DNA of 64,000 nt from Paenibacillaceae bacterium (GTDB taxonomy: Bacteria; Bacillota; Clostridia; Lachnospirales; Lachnospiraceae), in assembly GCA_015057705.1 (NCBI GenBank), contig SVDU01000001.1, forward strand, positions 389,299 to 453,298, given 5' to 3'. This document shows positions 41,979 through 50,255 of the stretch, piece by piece. A model generated the notes under the pieces. That model was given only the letters and a program-made list of their open reading frames with translations, searched no databases and was not told the DNA's origin. How positions within the stretch are numbered: position 1 is the stretch's first letter; the number at the start of each line of letters is the position of its first letter. The position numbers and the translations under genes are program-made.

Positions 41979-42653
41979 ATGGATAAAGAGTTAATTAATA
42001 CCGAGAATATTGATGAAATATCAATAAAAAGAATAATTGATGGTTTAACAGGTTTTATATCTGGAAGTAAGGCAGACTATGCACACTCAGCAAATAGATT
42101 ATTGAAAAGCCTATTTGCTCATGATTTTTTATTTCAGTTACAAAAAGAATGGGATAAATATGTCGATAGAGGTAATATTGACTTAGATTATAAAAAATCA
42201 AAGCCATTCTTAAATAGTTTATCTGAATTAATGGACTATCTTGATACGGATTTACCAAATGATGAGATAGCTCTAACTTTAAAAAAGTTATTCTTTATAC
42301 CAGCTTTTAAAGACTATTACAAAGAAGACAAGCTTTTAGCAATTGAATATATGAAAATAATAAGAAAGTTAACGCCAGGTGAAATGGTGGTTTTGTTTAC
42401 AGCATATAATAATGTTGGAATAAGTACAGACAGTGCTTCAAAATGGTTGGAAATAATTGCAGAGAAATCCACTCTGAAATATACAGAACTAGTAGAGCTG
42501 CATGAAAAGAAATTAATTGATTTAAATCTGATTACAAAACGTAAATATGAGGATAATAGTGGATTATGGGTTGGAAAATATTCTCGCTTAACAAGTTTGG
42601 GGTATAACTTATGTCATTTCATAAAATTGTATGATGAATTTAATGAGAGATAA
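41979..42653 (+). CDS. Hypothetical protein, winged-helix-like C-terminus
   Basis: The ATG at 41979 follows GGAGG (41965-41969); the TTG at 41964 overlaps that site. 224 residues, mostly helical and AT-rich in codons. The last 75 residues (KYTELVELHEKKLIDLNLITKRKYEDNSGLWVGKYSRLTSLGYNLCHFI) resemble a winged helix ending in a 'LTxLG' strand-helix seen in several lysogen-encoded exclusion proteins. No confident family. It stands alone and converges on the recombinase gene across a large terminator, so an accessory lysogeny gene is likely. Confidence 0.5.
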   Translation: MDKELINTENIDEISIKRIIDGLTGFISGSKADYAHSANRLLKSLFAHDFLFQLQKEWDKYVDRGNIDLDYKKSKPFLNSLSELMDYLDTDLPNDEIALTLKKLFFIPAFKDYYKEDKLLAIEYMKIIRKLTPGEMVVLFTAYNNVGISTDSASKWLEIIAEKSTLKYTELVELHEKKLIDLNLITKRKYEDNSGLWVGKYSRLTSLGYNLCHFIKLYDEFNER

Positions 42654-42665
42654 AAAATTGTATTG

Positions 42666-42732
42666 AATCCTTATACTAATAATGAAATACAACTTTATTT
42701 TTTGGTGGTATTTCATTATTAGTGTAAGGATT
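42666..42732. terminator. Long bidirectional terminator
   Basis: A 25-bp stem (42666-42690 with 42708-42732, a single T/G wobble) with a 17-base T-rich loop separates the convergent genes at 41979 (+) and 42737 (-). Confidence 0.85.
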
Positions 42733-42736
42733 TATA

Positions 42737-43753
42737 TTACGGTACATATTTTCTATGGGCTTCCTGTACGGTGGCTTTGGCAATAGCTGCATAGCACTGC
42801 TTTGTTGTGTCCAGTTGGACGTGCCCTAATTTCTCGGCCACAAGTTCCAGAGGAGCCCCCTTATTAATCATATCTGTGCCAACGGTGCGTCGGAAAACAT
42901 GAGGCGTTAATTTGACTGCAGCAAGATCATTGTCTCTATTCTTGATTCGTTTTAATATATTTCTTACTGTGCTACTACTTACACGGTTATGAGGTTTTTG
43001 ATTTGTTACAAATAAAGCCTGGTTATTATCGGTACGGCTTTTAAGATACCGTTCTAAATGAACCTTTGCTTGGCCGTTAAAATACACCTCTCTTTCCTTA
43101 CGTCCTTTTCCGTATACAATGGCTTTCATATCGGAAAAATCAACATCATTGATATTTAAGCGGCAAAGCTCAGATACCCGTATCCCAGAGGAATATAGTA
43201 AATCGCATAATGCTAATTCCATTTCATTTTTGCAGGCGCAGCGAACCTCTTCCCGCTGTTCAGCTTTAAGGGTCGGACCTATACGACGTTCTACTTTGGT
43301 TTCTTTTAGCTTTTTGGCTGGGTTATCAGGTAGCATATCCTCTTCATATAGCCAACCGAAGAAGCTCCTCATGCATATTAGCTTACTATTATATGTACGA
43401 TCTTTCCATTTTCGAAAAAGTTTTCCGTATGCAAGATAACCTTTTAGATCTGAATATGATATTTCAATAATATTTTTATTTATATAATCAAGCATATTTT
43501 GAAGATTATTTTTATAATTTGCAATACTGGCATCAGTGCATCCGTCAAGCTTCATTTGTATTAGATATTGTCTTAAATATTCTTCCGTACAATCAATTTT
43601 GGTAGATAAACCTGTTCTGGCCTCTTCTTTAATTAATTTATAATTTCCTAAATACATATATATGAGTAATTTTGTTTCGTGTATTTTTTCTGTTTTTATT
43701 ATCCCTGCTATTTCAAACTGCAATACTAAATCATTTATAACATTTTCTTCCAT
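42737..43753 (-). CDS. XerC/D-type tyrosine recombinase, probable tail-fibre shufflon invertase
   Basis: ATG at 43753 on the minus strand. 338 residues. Residues about 50-145 are a SAM-like core-binding domain (YLRQYLIQMKLDGCTDASIANYKNNLQ); the catalytic domain shows Arg in SSGIRVSEL, HVFRR (H-x-x-R), LGHVQLDTTKQCYA with the H and the nucleophilic Tyr. There is no N-terminal arm-binding domain as in lambda-type integrases, so it resembles Xer/Rci enzymes. It lies between the two pairs of fibre cassettes, with its start about 100 bases from site C. This makes inversion of the fibre cassettes its likely job; being the prophage integrase is the alternative. Confidence 0.85.
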   Translation of the reverse strand: MEENVINDLVLQFEIAGIIKTEKIHETKLLIYMYLGNYKLIKEEARTGLSTKIDCTEEYLRQYLIQMKLDGCTDASIANYKNNLQNMLDYINKNIIEISYSDLKGYLAYGKLFRKWKDRTYNSKLICMRSFFGWLYEEDMLPDNPAKKLKETKVERRIGPTLKAEQREEVRCACKNEMELALCDLLYSSGIRVSELCRLNINDVDFSDMKAIVYGKGRKEREVYFNGQAKVHLERYLKSRTDNNQALFVTNQKPHNRVSSSTVRNILKRIKNRDNDLAAVKLTPHVFRRTVGTDMINKGAPLELVAEKLGHVQLDTTKQCYAAIAKATVQEAHRKYVP

Positions 43754-43778
43754 GGTGCACCCCTGTAAACTTATTACA

Positions 43779-43828
43779 GTTAGAATATAACCATTATCGT
43801 TATATTAGAGAAAAAGTTAGAATATAAC
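43779..43828. repeat. Direct repeats upstream of the recombinase gene
   Basis: GTTAGAATATAAC occurs at 43779-43791 and 43816-43828, and a related inverted GTTATATTAG lies between (43799-43808). They sit over the probable recombinase promoter and 30-80 bases from site C, so autoregulation or accessory binding is possible. Confidence 0.55.
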
Positions 43829-43855
43829 ACATTCCGTTATTCCGGGATTTTGTTT

Positions 43856-43869
43856 TAAATAGTGATTTA
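43856..43869 (+). repeat. Shufflon site C
   Basis: Plus-strand TAAATAGTGATTTA, with the TAGTGATTTA core, opening onto cassette 3. Confidence 0.75.
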
Positions 43870-44391
43870 ATGTATAAAGGTAATGCCAATGATTTAGATA
43901 CGTTAATCAATGAAGAATACACTGATAAGGTTATAACAAACAGTTATAATTACTCCTCCACGGGAGTGCCAGAAAACTCAAGCGGATATGTTATTACATA
44001 CTACAGGACACCTGCCAGCGTATTACAAAATTTATATACTTTCACAGGGAACTGTTATACAAGGCGCAGAGACATTAATACAACACCTACATGGGTAAAA
44101 CTCCCATCAAATGAAGATTTAGAAAACAAATTATCTACCAATGCTTTTTACATTACGAATATAAAGACTTTAGCTGATTTGTATTCCGCCTATGCCAGTG
44201 GTATCATATTTGTTTATAATAGTACTGGAAATGTCCCAAGTTATGGTAGTGGAATTATATTACGATGTTCAAACTCTAACTTTAAACTCTTACTTGTAGA
44301 TGATGATACTGATGCAATGTATCTATGGTCATTAACGGGTGCGGCTGGAACAGCTCTAATAATTAGTGCGAATAAAACCAAGGTTATTTAA
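43861..44391 (+). other. Silent tail-fibre cassette 3
   Basis: From the Ser-Asp-Leu codons of site C the frame runs 176 codons to 44391. It has an ATG at 43870 but no ribosome binding site, and begins abruptly after a long non-coding leader. The sequence (SSTGVPENSSGYVITYYR, LYTFTGNCYTRRRDI, WVKLPSNEDLE, FYITNIKTLADLY) matches phage fibre/receptor-binding tips with a 'pyocin knob'-like pattern. It would be expressed only if recombined behind the constant fibre N-terminus at 36723. Confidence 0.8.
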
Positions 44392-44398
44392 TGATCAT

Positions 44399-44710
44399 TT
44401 ATGCTATCATCTTCCAGGCAAGCCAGCTTAGGTATCCATAAAAATGATTTCTGTAATATACATTGTTCCTTTTGATATCAAACAGTATTTGAACTCCGTG
44501 AAAACTTACTTTGGATAAAATAGGATAAGTGTTGAATGAAAATACGAATACCGCTTCTCCTCCTGTCGCTCCAGAAATGGAAGGACCATTGGTGATATCT
44601 AAAACATACGAAAAATAAAATCCGCTGGTTATAGCATTTAAATCTAAATTCTCAGTATAGGGTGGAGAAATCATTAATTTGGGAAGTAATGTTTGTGCAC
44701 CTAAATCACT
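44399..44710 (-). other. Silent tail-fibre cassette 4 (inverted, no start)
   Basis: On the minus strand the frame starts at the shufflon site with Ser-Asp-Leu-Gly (44710 leftwards) and runs 103 codons to a stop at 44399, ending YGYLSWLAWKMIA. It faces cassette 3 tail to tail, with 7 bases between stops, the same layout as cassettes 1 and 2 (TAATGATNA-type junction). The final YRNHFYGYLSW recalls the FKHRMRWGNQW end of cassette 2. Confidence 0.82.
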
Positions 44711-44715
44711 ATTTT
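44702..44715 (-). repeat. Shufflon site D
   Basis: Minus-strand AAAATAGTGATTTA with the common core, inverted relative to site C and 0.85 kb away. Confidence 0.75.
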
Positions 44716-44822
44716 ATGGCATAACAAAGATATTAAAAAAAGTTAAATAATCAATAATTGTTGTAAATTCCCTTATTTAAAATTATAATGTTGATATATT
44801 ACTAATAAGGAGCAATTGTACA

Positions 44823-45767
44823 ATGAGTAATCTGTTTGTTTTTGGTAATGGTTTTGATTTGGCTCATGGTTTTGATACAAGCTATGATGATTTTAAAATA
44901 TGGCTTAGTGAAAAATATGATGAATCATCAGATTCGTATGAGTCGTTTCCTAAATACAACACTAATTATAAAAGGTTTGAATCATTTAGTTTTGAAAGCA
45001 TGTCTTATTTTTTCTATAATCTTATTTACAATGTAGTTGGTAGTGATTGGAGACAATTTGAAGCAGCATTGTCAAAACTTGATTGGGTTTCAATAATCGA
45101 AAATGAATGTTATGGCAGTAATTATAAAGAACGAATGTTCCAAGCTGAGGATATAGCTGTACAAATAAGAGATTTTGCTCACGTTTTAAAAGATAGTCTA
45201 TTTAAAAGTTGGGCTGAGGAAATTGACATTTCACACCCTAAGTCAATTTCAGAAGAACTTATAGGATTGATTGATAATGAACATGATTATTTCTTGAATT
45301 TCAATTATACTGATACACTTGAAAAACACTATAATATCAATAATGTTTGCCATATACACGGACAATCTTCTAAACATGATAGTTTGATCGTGGGACATTC
45401 GGGAAAAGATAAAATAGAGTTTGATAGCTATTTGACTATTACTTATTCTTACATTCGACAGATTTATGAAGATTATCGAAAAGATACTAAAAACATATAT
45501 AAAAAGCACATGGATTTTTTTAATAAATTATATAATAATAATATTACTAATATTTATATACACGGTTTTTCATTTTCAGATGTTGATATGTTTTACTTAA
45601 AAAAAATCGCACTAAAACTAGATACTTCTGTGGTACGTATTCATCTACATAGCTATTTAGAGGAGGACTTTGAAGGCTTCAAAAAGAAACTCATTAGATG
45701 TGGATTCCATAATATTAACATTATACAGTTTAGATTATCTGATATCAATGATGTATGTGAGATATGA
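44823..45767 (+). CDS. abiH: AbiH family abortive-infection protein
   Basis: ATG at 44823 after AAGGAGC. 314 residues. Opens LFVFGNGFDLAHGFDTSYDDFKIWL, the AbiH signature; a second hallmark, YFLNFNYTDTLEKHYNINNVCHIHG, is near 160-185, and IYIHGFSFSDVDMFYLKKI near 240. AbiH proteins were found as lactococcal abortive-infection genes; their mechanism is unresolved, though the motifs are SIR2-like/nucleotide-binding in style. The gene lies just beyond the last fibre cassette, alone and with its own terminator, a typical position for a lysogenic immunity gene at the prophage edge. Confidence 0.88.
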   Translation: MSNLFVFGNGFDLAHGFDTSYDDFKIWLSEKYDESSDSYESFPKYNTNYKRFESFSFESMSYFFYNLIYNVVGSDWRQFEAALSKLDWVSIIENECYGSNYKERMFQAEDIAVQIRDFAHVLKDSLFKSWAEEIDISHPKSISEELIGLIDNEHDYFLNFNYTDTLEKHYNINNVCHIHGQSSKHDSLIVGHSGKDKIEFDSYLTITYSYIRQIYEDYRKDTKNIYKKHMDFFNKLYNNNITNIYIHGFSFSDVDMFYLKKIALKLDTSVVRIHLHSYLEEDFEGFKKKLIRCGFHNINIIQFRLSDINDVCEI

Positions 45768-45771
45768 AACT

Positions 45772-45799
45772 AGGAGGCGGAAAATTCTGTCTCCTTTTT
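45772..45799 (+). terminator. Terminator after abiH
   Basis: AGGAGGCGGA (45772-45781) pairs with TCTGTCTCCT (45786-45795) using G-T wobbles, followed by TTTTT. Confidence 0.75.
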
Positions 45800-45885
45800 A
45801 ATAAAAAATTACTATTTATTTTGGCAGTCTTAATTTGATATAAGAATTACTTATTGCTATAACCTATTCCGTGATTATATAACAT

Positions 45886-45916
45886 TTTACCATCGGTTTT
45901 ATCAACTGATGGTAAA
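45886..45916. promoter_or_regulatory. Operator-like palindrome upstream of the XRE gene
   Basis: TTTACCATCGGTT and AACTGATGGTAAA form 13-bp arms with one mismatch around TTATC, 24 bases before the XRE start. The spacing fits autoregulation by a dimeric repressor. Confidence 0.5.
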
Positions 45917-45940
45917 GTATAACGGAAGGAGCAATTACAT

Positions 45941-46201
45941 ATGATAAAAATTTTACTCTCTTCAAGGCTAGGTGACCGAAAATGGACACAAGCAGATTTG
46001 GCGCGAAAAACAGGTATTCGGCCAACGACAATTTCGGAGCTGTACCATGAGATGGTAGAAAGAGTAAACTTAGAACATTTGGATCTGATTTGCGAAGCAT
46101 TAGACTGCGATCTCAGCAACTTAATTGTATATGAACCAAATAAAGAGCCAAAAATTGTACATACCATTAATGGGTCACCTAAGCCAAAGGACATAAAGTG
46201 A
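45941..46201 (+). CDS. XRE/Cro-type helix-turn-helix regulator
   Basis: ATG at 45941 with GGAAGGAG upstream. 86 residues: the HTH_3 domain covers about 10-65 (KWTQADLARKTGIRPTTISELYHEM, VNLEHLDLICEALDCDLSNLIVYEP). A short basic tail follows. It may be a prophage-edge regulator or part of a chromosomal element; the phage repressor/Cro pair is not otherwise visible in this window. An operator-like palindrome is just upstream. Confidence 0.85.
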   Translation: MIKILLSSRLGDRKWTQADLARKTGIRPTTISELYHEMVERVNLEHLDLICEALDCDLSNLIVYEPNKEPKIVHTINGSPKPKDIK

Positions 46202-46414
46202 TATGTCTCAAAAGGATGCGTTGTTTGATCAGCGCATCCTTTTTGTTGTATTACTTCCTTTTATATGATATATTAATAGCGGTGACACCCAAATGGCACC
46301 CATATGTTGAAAATGCTATTGATATTGTACGGAATGAGCGGTTAAATTGAACGTATTATAGCATATGTGTACGCTAACGATTACCGGTCAATATTGAGTT
46401 TGAATAAAAAATTT

Positions 46415-46457
46415 GAGCCCGCAAAGCCTTATAAAATAAGGATTTGTGGGCTCTCTT
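46415..46457 (+). terminator. Strong hairpin terminator near the probable right prophage edge
   Basis: An 18-bp stem (46415-46432 with 46436-46453, one wobble and one mismatch) beginning GAGCCCGC and ending GTGGGCTC, then CTTTA. The gap 46202-46591 has no gene apart from this hairpin. Sequence just after it (TTTGGTACTATTTTGGTATTAT) resembles ends of integrated elements, but no attachment-site repeat could be confirmed. Confidence 0.65.
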
Positions 46458-46591
46458 TATGTCGTTTGGTACTATTTTGGTATTATGTAACACGTCATTG
46501 AACGAATAGTTAAATAACTTCTTTCAAATAACTATATGATTTACTTGAGAGAATTAAGTTATTTGTTTCTTTTATTTCATTTGCCATTTAA

Positions 46592-46780
46592 TTAGATATT
46601 AGATGATGGTATTTCTATACTATGTACAAGCATGTCTCTTATCTTTTTTAATTCAAGAAGCCTATTATACTCTTTTGGTGAAAAAATTTCTTTTAGGTTA
46701 TTTGAAATAAAGAGTATTTTGGATCTCGGGTTTTGAGAATATAGCCTCTTATCTGTAGAAGAAAAGGTGGAGCTCCTTGC
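46592..46780 (-). pseudogene. C-terminal gene remnant
   Basis: Reading leftwards, an open stretch of about 60 codons without a start ends at 46592: KILFISNNLKEIFSPKEYNRLL followed by ELKKIRDMLVHSIEIPSSNI. The RDMLVHS stretch is HEPN-like in style, but the fragment is too short to assign. It overlaps another decayed frame on the other strand. It marks a worn junction between the prophage and the defence island. Confidence 0.3.
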
Positions 46781-47057
46781 AATAGCAGATTGTGCTGATT
46801 CCTCAGATATTATGTGACTAGTGAAACAGTATTTTCAGGAGATTGGTCATGATTACAGTATCAATGAAGTTATGGAGGAATCGGATGCGGTCTACGATGG
46901 ATTCAGAGAAATTTGTATCGGAAAGAATGCTGAACGGATATGTAATAAGCTACAGAGAGAGGATCTATCATACAGGTATCTGACGGTGTCTGAGAAGTCT
47001 AGGTTACTTGAATTTAGGCTAGATGATAATCCTTGTTACTTCATGCAGTTGTTTTGA
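46743..47057 (+). pseudogene. Decayed gene with in-frame stop
   Basis: One frame runs from 46743 (SVEEKVELLAIADCADSSDIM), meets TGA at 46815-46817, and continues to 47057 (KQYFQEIGHDYSINEVMEE...CYFMQLF). A short basic reading frame in another register follows to 47170 (MDFDEQYEDYQKVYETGLE). No ribosome site supports the GTG at 46821. I do not recognise the family; it looks like a broken regulator or accessory gene. From 47171 to 47300 nothing else is seen. Confidence 0.3.
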
Positions 47058-47326
47058 AGAAATTAGGTGTTGATATGGATTTTGATGAGCAATATGAGGA
47101 TTATCAGAAGGTTTATGAAACAGGACTAGAATTGCAGAATAAAGATAGGGTGAAAGACAGGGAACGATAAGTTTACTTGTCTTTATAACTATTTCCTATT
47201 AAATCATATGTAAGAAGTCGAAATTTGGTTGCTAATATGACAATTTAGCGATACTATATTTGTAGTTGTGTATAAACTGAAAGTTAAACAGTTCGGAGGA
47301 AAATGTATGTCTGAAATTATTGAAAA

Positions 47327-47491
47327 TGGTCGAGTTTAGAAGAAACAGCAGAGTATCTAGGCGTAACAAAAGATACCATAAGAAACTGGATTAAGAAGGC
47401 AGATATACCAGCACATAAAGTGGGTAGACTATGGAAGTTTAAGTTATCTGAAGTAGATGCCTGGGTAAAAAGTGGCAAGGGTGCGCTGTAA
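47327..47491 (+). CDS. Excisionase-type helix-turn-helix protein, probably frameshifted at its start
   Basis: The product from ATG 47327 is 54 residues: FRETAEYLGVTKDTIRNWIKKAD, then IPAHKVGRLWKFKLSEVDAWVKSG. This is the small excisionase/MerR-like HTH family often found ahead of type I restriction genes. ATG 47327 has no ribosome site. A good site (CGGAGG, 47295-47300) precedes ATG 47308, whose frame (SEIIENG) is what family members start with but hits a stop at 47338, one base out of register with the HTH. A single-base indel near 47331-47338 is the likely cause, so the gene may be inactive. Confidence 0.6.
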   Translation, partial: WSSLEETAEYLGVTKDTIRNWIKKADIPAHKVGRLWKFKLSEVDAWVKSGKGAL

Positions 47492-47559
47492 GACCGGATT
47501 TTAGGACAGGTAATAAGAGAAAATTATGATGAGATTACTATATATTGGAGGATACAACG

Positions 47560-49035
47560 TTGATAACAGGCGAAGTGAGAAATAAGATAGATAAAATATG
47601 GACAGACATGTGGGCAGGAGGAGTAACGAATCCTTTGACAGTAATTGAACAGATTACATATCTGATGTTTATTCGCTCTTTGGATGAAAAAGAATTAGAG
47701 AATGAAAGCTTTGAAGCACTGGCAAGAGAAAAGATGGAAAAAATCTTTCCACAAGATGAAAATGGTCAATCCATGCGATGGAGCAGATTCAAAGATAAAG
47801 ACGCCAGAGAAATATTTGAAATTATTGGACAAAAGGTATTTCCATTTATTAAAAGTTTGAATGGTAATAATGCATCCGCATTCTCTAGATATATGGAAAA
47901 TGCGATGTTTATGATTCCTACACCACAAATTTTGCAGAAGATCATTACTGGATTGGAAGATTTGTACGAGCATGATTTGACAGGGCTTGATATGCAAGGT
48001 GATCTCTACGAATATATGCTGGACAAACTTGCTACCGCGGGGCAAAATGGTCAGTTTCGTACACCAAAGCATATAAGAGAACTGATGGTGCAATTGGTAA
48101 ATCCAACACCAGATGATACCATCTGTGATCCGGCTTGTGGAACAGCGGGATTCTTAGTATCGGCATCTGAATATATCAGAAAGAACTTTGAAGGGACTAT
48201 GACAAGTGAGCAATGGGAGCATTTTGACAAAGGAGCATTTTCGGGATTTGATACGGACACAACAATGCTTCGTATCTCTGCAATGAATCTGATGCTTCAT
48301 TCCATTAGTAATCCTGATATTGATTACAAAGATAGTGTATCAAAACAGAATGAGATTATTTCAAAATATACGGTGTGCCTTGCAAATCCACCATTTGCAG
48401 GAACTGTAGATTCAGAGAGTATTAATGACAATCTGAAAGCAATCTGTAGTACCAAAAAGACAGAGCTTCTATTTGTGGCATTATTCCTTCGTATGCTAAA
48501 AAAGGGTGGAAGATGTGCATGTATCGTACCAGATGGAGTTTTATTTGGTAATTCAAAAGCTCATAAAGAGTTAAGAAGAGAACTTGTTGAAAATCAACAT
48601 TTACAAGCAATCATATCTATGCCGAGTGGAGTATTTAAGCCATATGCAGGGGTATCAACCGCAGTTTTGGTATTTACAAAGACAGATGATGGTGGAACGG
48701 ATAAAGTCTGGTTCTATGATATGAAAGCGGATGGAAAGAGTCTGGACGATAAACGTCAGGATACGGATAAAAATGATATTCCTGATATTTTAGAACGCTG
48801 GAATCATTTAGAATTAGAAACGGACAGAGTAAAAACAGAACAATCCTTTTTTGTAACAAAGAAGGAGATTGAGGAAAATGAATATGATCTGTCGATTAAT
48901 AAGTATAAAGAAGTAGTCTATGAAAAGGTAGAGTACGATTCATCAGAAGTGATTATGGAACGAATTGATAAAATTGATGAAGAAATTGTTGTACTGAAAG
49001 CGGAATTGAAAACATTATTAAATTTAGATTTGTAG
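47560..49035 (+). CDS. hsdM: Type I restriction-modification system, methyltransferase subunit
   Basis: The TTG at 47560 is chosen: GGAGGA (47547-47552) lies 7 bases upstream and the product then starts MITGEVRNKIDKIWTDMW, as HsdM proteins do. 491 residues. HsdM_N helical domain up to about 140, then the N6-adenine methyltransferase domain with AdoMet motif DPACGTAGF (190-198) and catalytic NPPF (276-279). It methylates adenine in the sequence set by HsdS. It appears intact, unlike hsdR downstream, so it can still act as a modification enzyme. Confidence 0.95.
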   Translation: MITGEVRNKIDKIWTDMWAGGVTNPLTVIEQITYLMFIRSLDEKELENESFEALAREKMEKIFPQDENGQSMRWSRFKDKDAREIFEIIGQKVFPFIKSLNGNNASAFSRYMENAMFMIPTPQILQKIITGLEDLYEHDLTGLDMQGDLYEYMLDKLATAGQNGQFRTPKHIRELMVQLVNPTPDDTICDPACGTAGFLVSASEYIRKNFEGTMTSEQWEHFDKGAFSGFDTDTTMLRISAMNLMLHSISNPDIDYKDSVSKQNEIISKYTVCLANPPFAGTVDSESINDNLKAICSTKKTELLFVALFLRMLKKGGRCACIVPDGVLFGNSKAHKELRRELVENQHLQAIISMPSGVFKPYAGVSTAVLVFTKTDDGGTDKVWFYDMKADGKSLDDKRQDTDKNDIPDILERWNHLELETDRVKTEQSFFVTKKEIEENEYDLSINKYKEVVYEKVEYDSSEVIMERIDKIDEEIVVLKAELKTLLNLDL

Positions 49036-49037
49036 GG

Positions 49038-50192
49038 ATGATTGATATGGAGATTAAAAAACTTAAAGATATAAATGAATATTCTAGCCAAAGTGTAAAT
49101 CCTTCAAAATCGCCAGATATTGTATTTGAAGTTTATAGTGTACCAAGTCATGCAGACAACAAACCAGAGTATCTTCGCGGTGATGAAATTGGTTCAACAA
49201 AAGTAGTTATTGAAGAAGGTGATATTTTGCTATGTAAAATAAATCCAAGGATTAATAGAGTCTGGGTTGTAGATAAATCGTCTGAACATTTGAGTGTTGC
49301 TTCATCTGAGTGGATAGTAGTTAGAAGTAAAGAAAATAATCCAGAGTATTTGGCGTGGTATTTTAGATCTGATGGATTTAAAACTCGTATGAATAGTGGT
49401 TTGACTGGAATTGGTGGATCATTAACACGAGCACAGCCAAAGCGAGTAGCAGATTATCCAGTTCCAATTAGAGAAAGAAAAGAACAAGATGAAATAGTAT
49501 TAGTTTTAAATAAAGTAAATAAAATAATAGATAGCAGAAAAGAACAGTTAGAACAGATGGATAACCTAATCAAATCCCGATTTGTCGAGATGTTTGGGGA
49601 TCCTTTAAGTAATCCAATGGGCTGGGAAGAAGTTGTTATTACAGAGCTGTGCGAGAAAATATGCGGTGGTGGTACACCTTCAAAATCTCATCCAGAGTAT
49701 TTCGTGGGGCGTATTCCTTGGGTGTCACCGAAAGATATGAAATCTATGGTTATTAGAGATAGTCAAGATCATATAACTGAAGAGGCCATTAAGAATAGCT
49801 CAACGAAGATTATTCCAGAAAACTCGGTACTTATGGTAATAAGGAGTGGTATTTTAAAACATACACTTCCTGTTGCTATTAATGCAGTGCCTGTGACTAT
49901 TAACCAAGATATGAAAGCTTTTATTCCAGGGAAAAAAATACTTACAACATTTTTGATGAACTACTTTAAAGCGATAGAACCAGATGTATTAAGCGGTGTA
50001 AGAGGAGTAACGGCTGATAATATCGATTTCAAAGATTTTCAAAAAAGACTGGTAATTTTACCACCAATTGAAATTCAGAAGCAATTTGCCAACTTCGTCC
50101 AACAAGTCAACAAATTGAAAATTGAAGTACAGAAATCATTGGATGAAGCGCAGGTATTGTTTGATTCGTTGATGCAAGAGTATTTTGAGTGA
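49038..50192 (+). CDS. hsdS: Type I restriction specificity subunit
   Basis: ATG at 49038, two bases after hsdM (49047 is an alternative). 384 residues in the usual two-domain layout: TRD1 at about 5-150, a conserved helix (EQLEQMDNLIKSRFVEMFGDP, 175-195), TRD2 from GWEEVVITELCEKICGGGTPSK to about 345, and a second helix (FANFVQQVNKLKIEVQKSLDEAQVLFDSLMQEYF). It determines the bipartite target of the methyltransferase and nuclease. The target cannot be read from sequence. Confidence 0.93.
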   Translation: MIDMEIKKLKDINEYSSQSVNPSKSPDIVFEVYSVPSHADNKPEYLRGDEIGSTKVVIEEGDILLCKINPRINRVWVVDKSSEHLSVASSEWIVVRSKENNPEYLAWYFRSDGFKTRMNSGLTGIGGSLTRAQPKRVADYPVPIRERKEQDEIVLVLNKVNKIIDSRKEQLEQMDNLIKSRFVEMFGDPLSNPMGWEEVVITELCEKICGGGTPSKSHPEYFVGRIPWVSPKDMKSMVIRDSQDHITEEAIKNSSTKIIPENSVLMVIRSGILKHTLPVAINAVPVTINQDMKAFIPGKKILTTFLMNYFKAIEPDVLSGVRGVTADNIDFKDFQKRLVILPPIEIQKQFANFVQQVNKLKIEVQKSLDEAQVLFDSLMQEYFE

Positions 50193-50255
50193 TAAGATAA
50201 GGAAAGCTATTGCCATGACAAATGAATATGAAGAACAGAATGCATATAAAAAAGC

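Noticed and set aside
42666..42732. Large inverted repeat as a fifth shufflon site or attachment site
   Set aside because: It lacks the TAGTGATTTA core and lies between convergent genes, where a bidirectional terminator is expected.
42737..43753. Recombinase as the prophage integrase with an adjacent attachment site
   Set aside because: No arm-binding domain, it is not at the prophage edge (AbiH and XRE lie beyond), and it is embedded among the inverted fibre sites. The possibility is not fully excluded.
43870..44391. Stand-alone gene starting at ATG 43870
   Set aside because: No ribosome binding site or promoter; the frame extends back into the shared shufflon site, so it is better read as a silent fibre cassette.
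46260..46500. Right attachment site of the prophage
   Set aside because: Sequence near 46.3-46.5 kb looks like an element junction, but the left end is outside the window, so no matching repeat can be shown.
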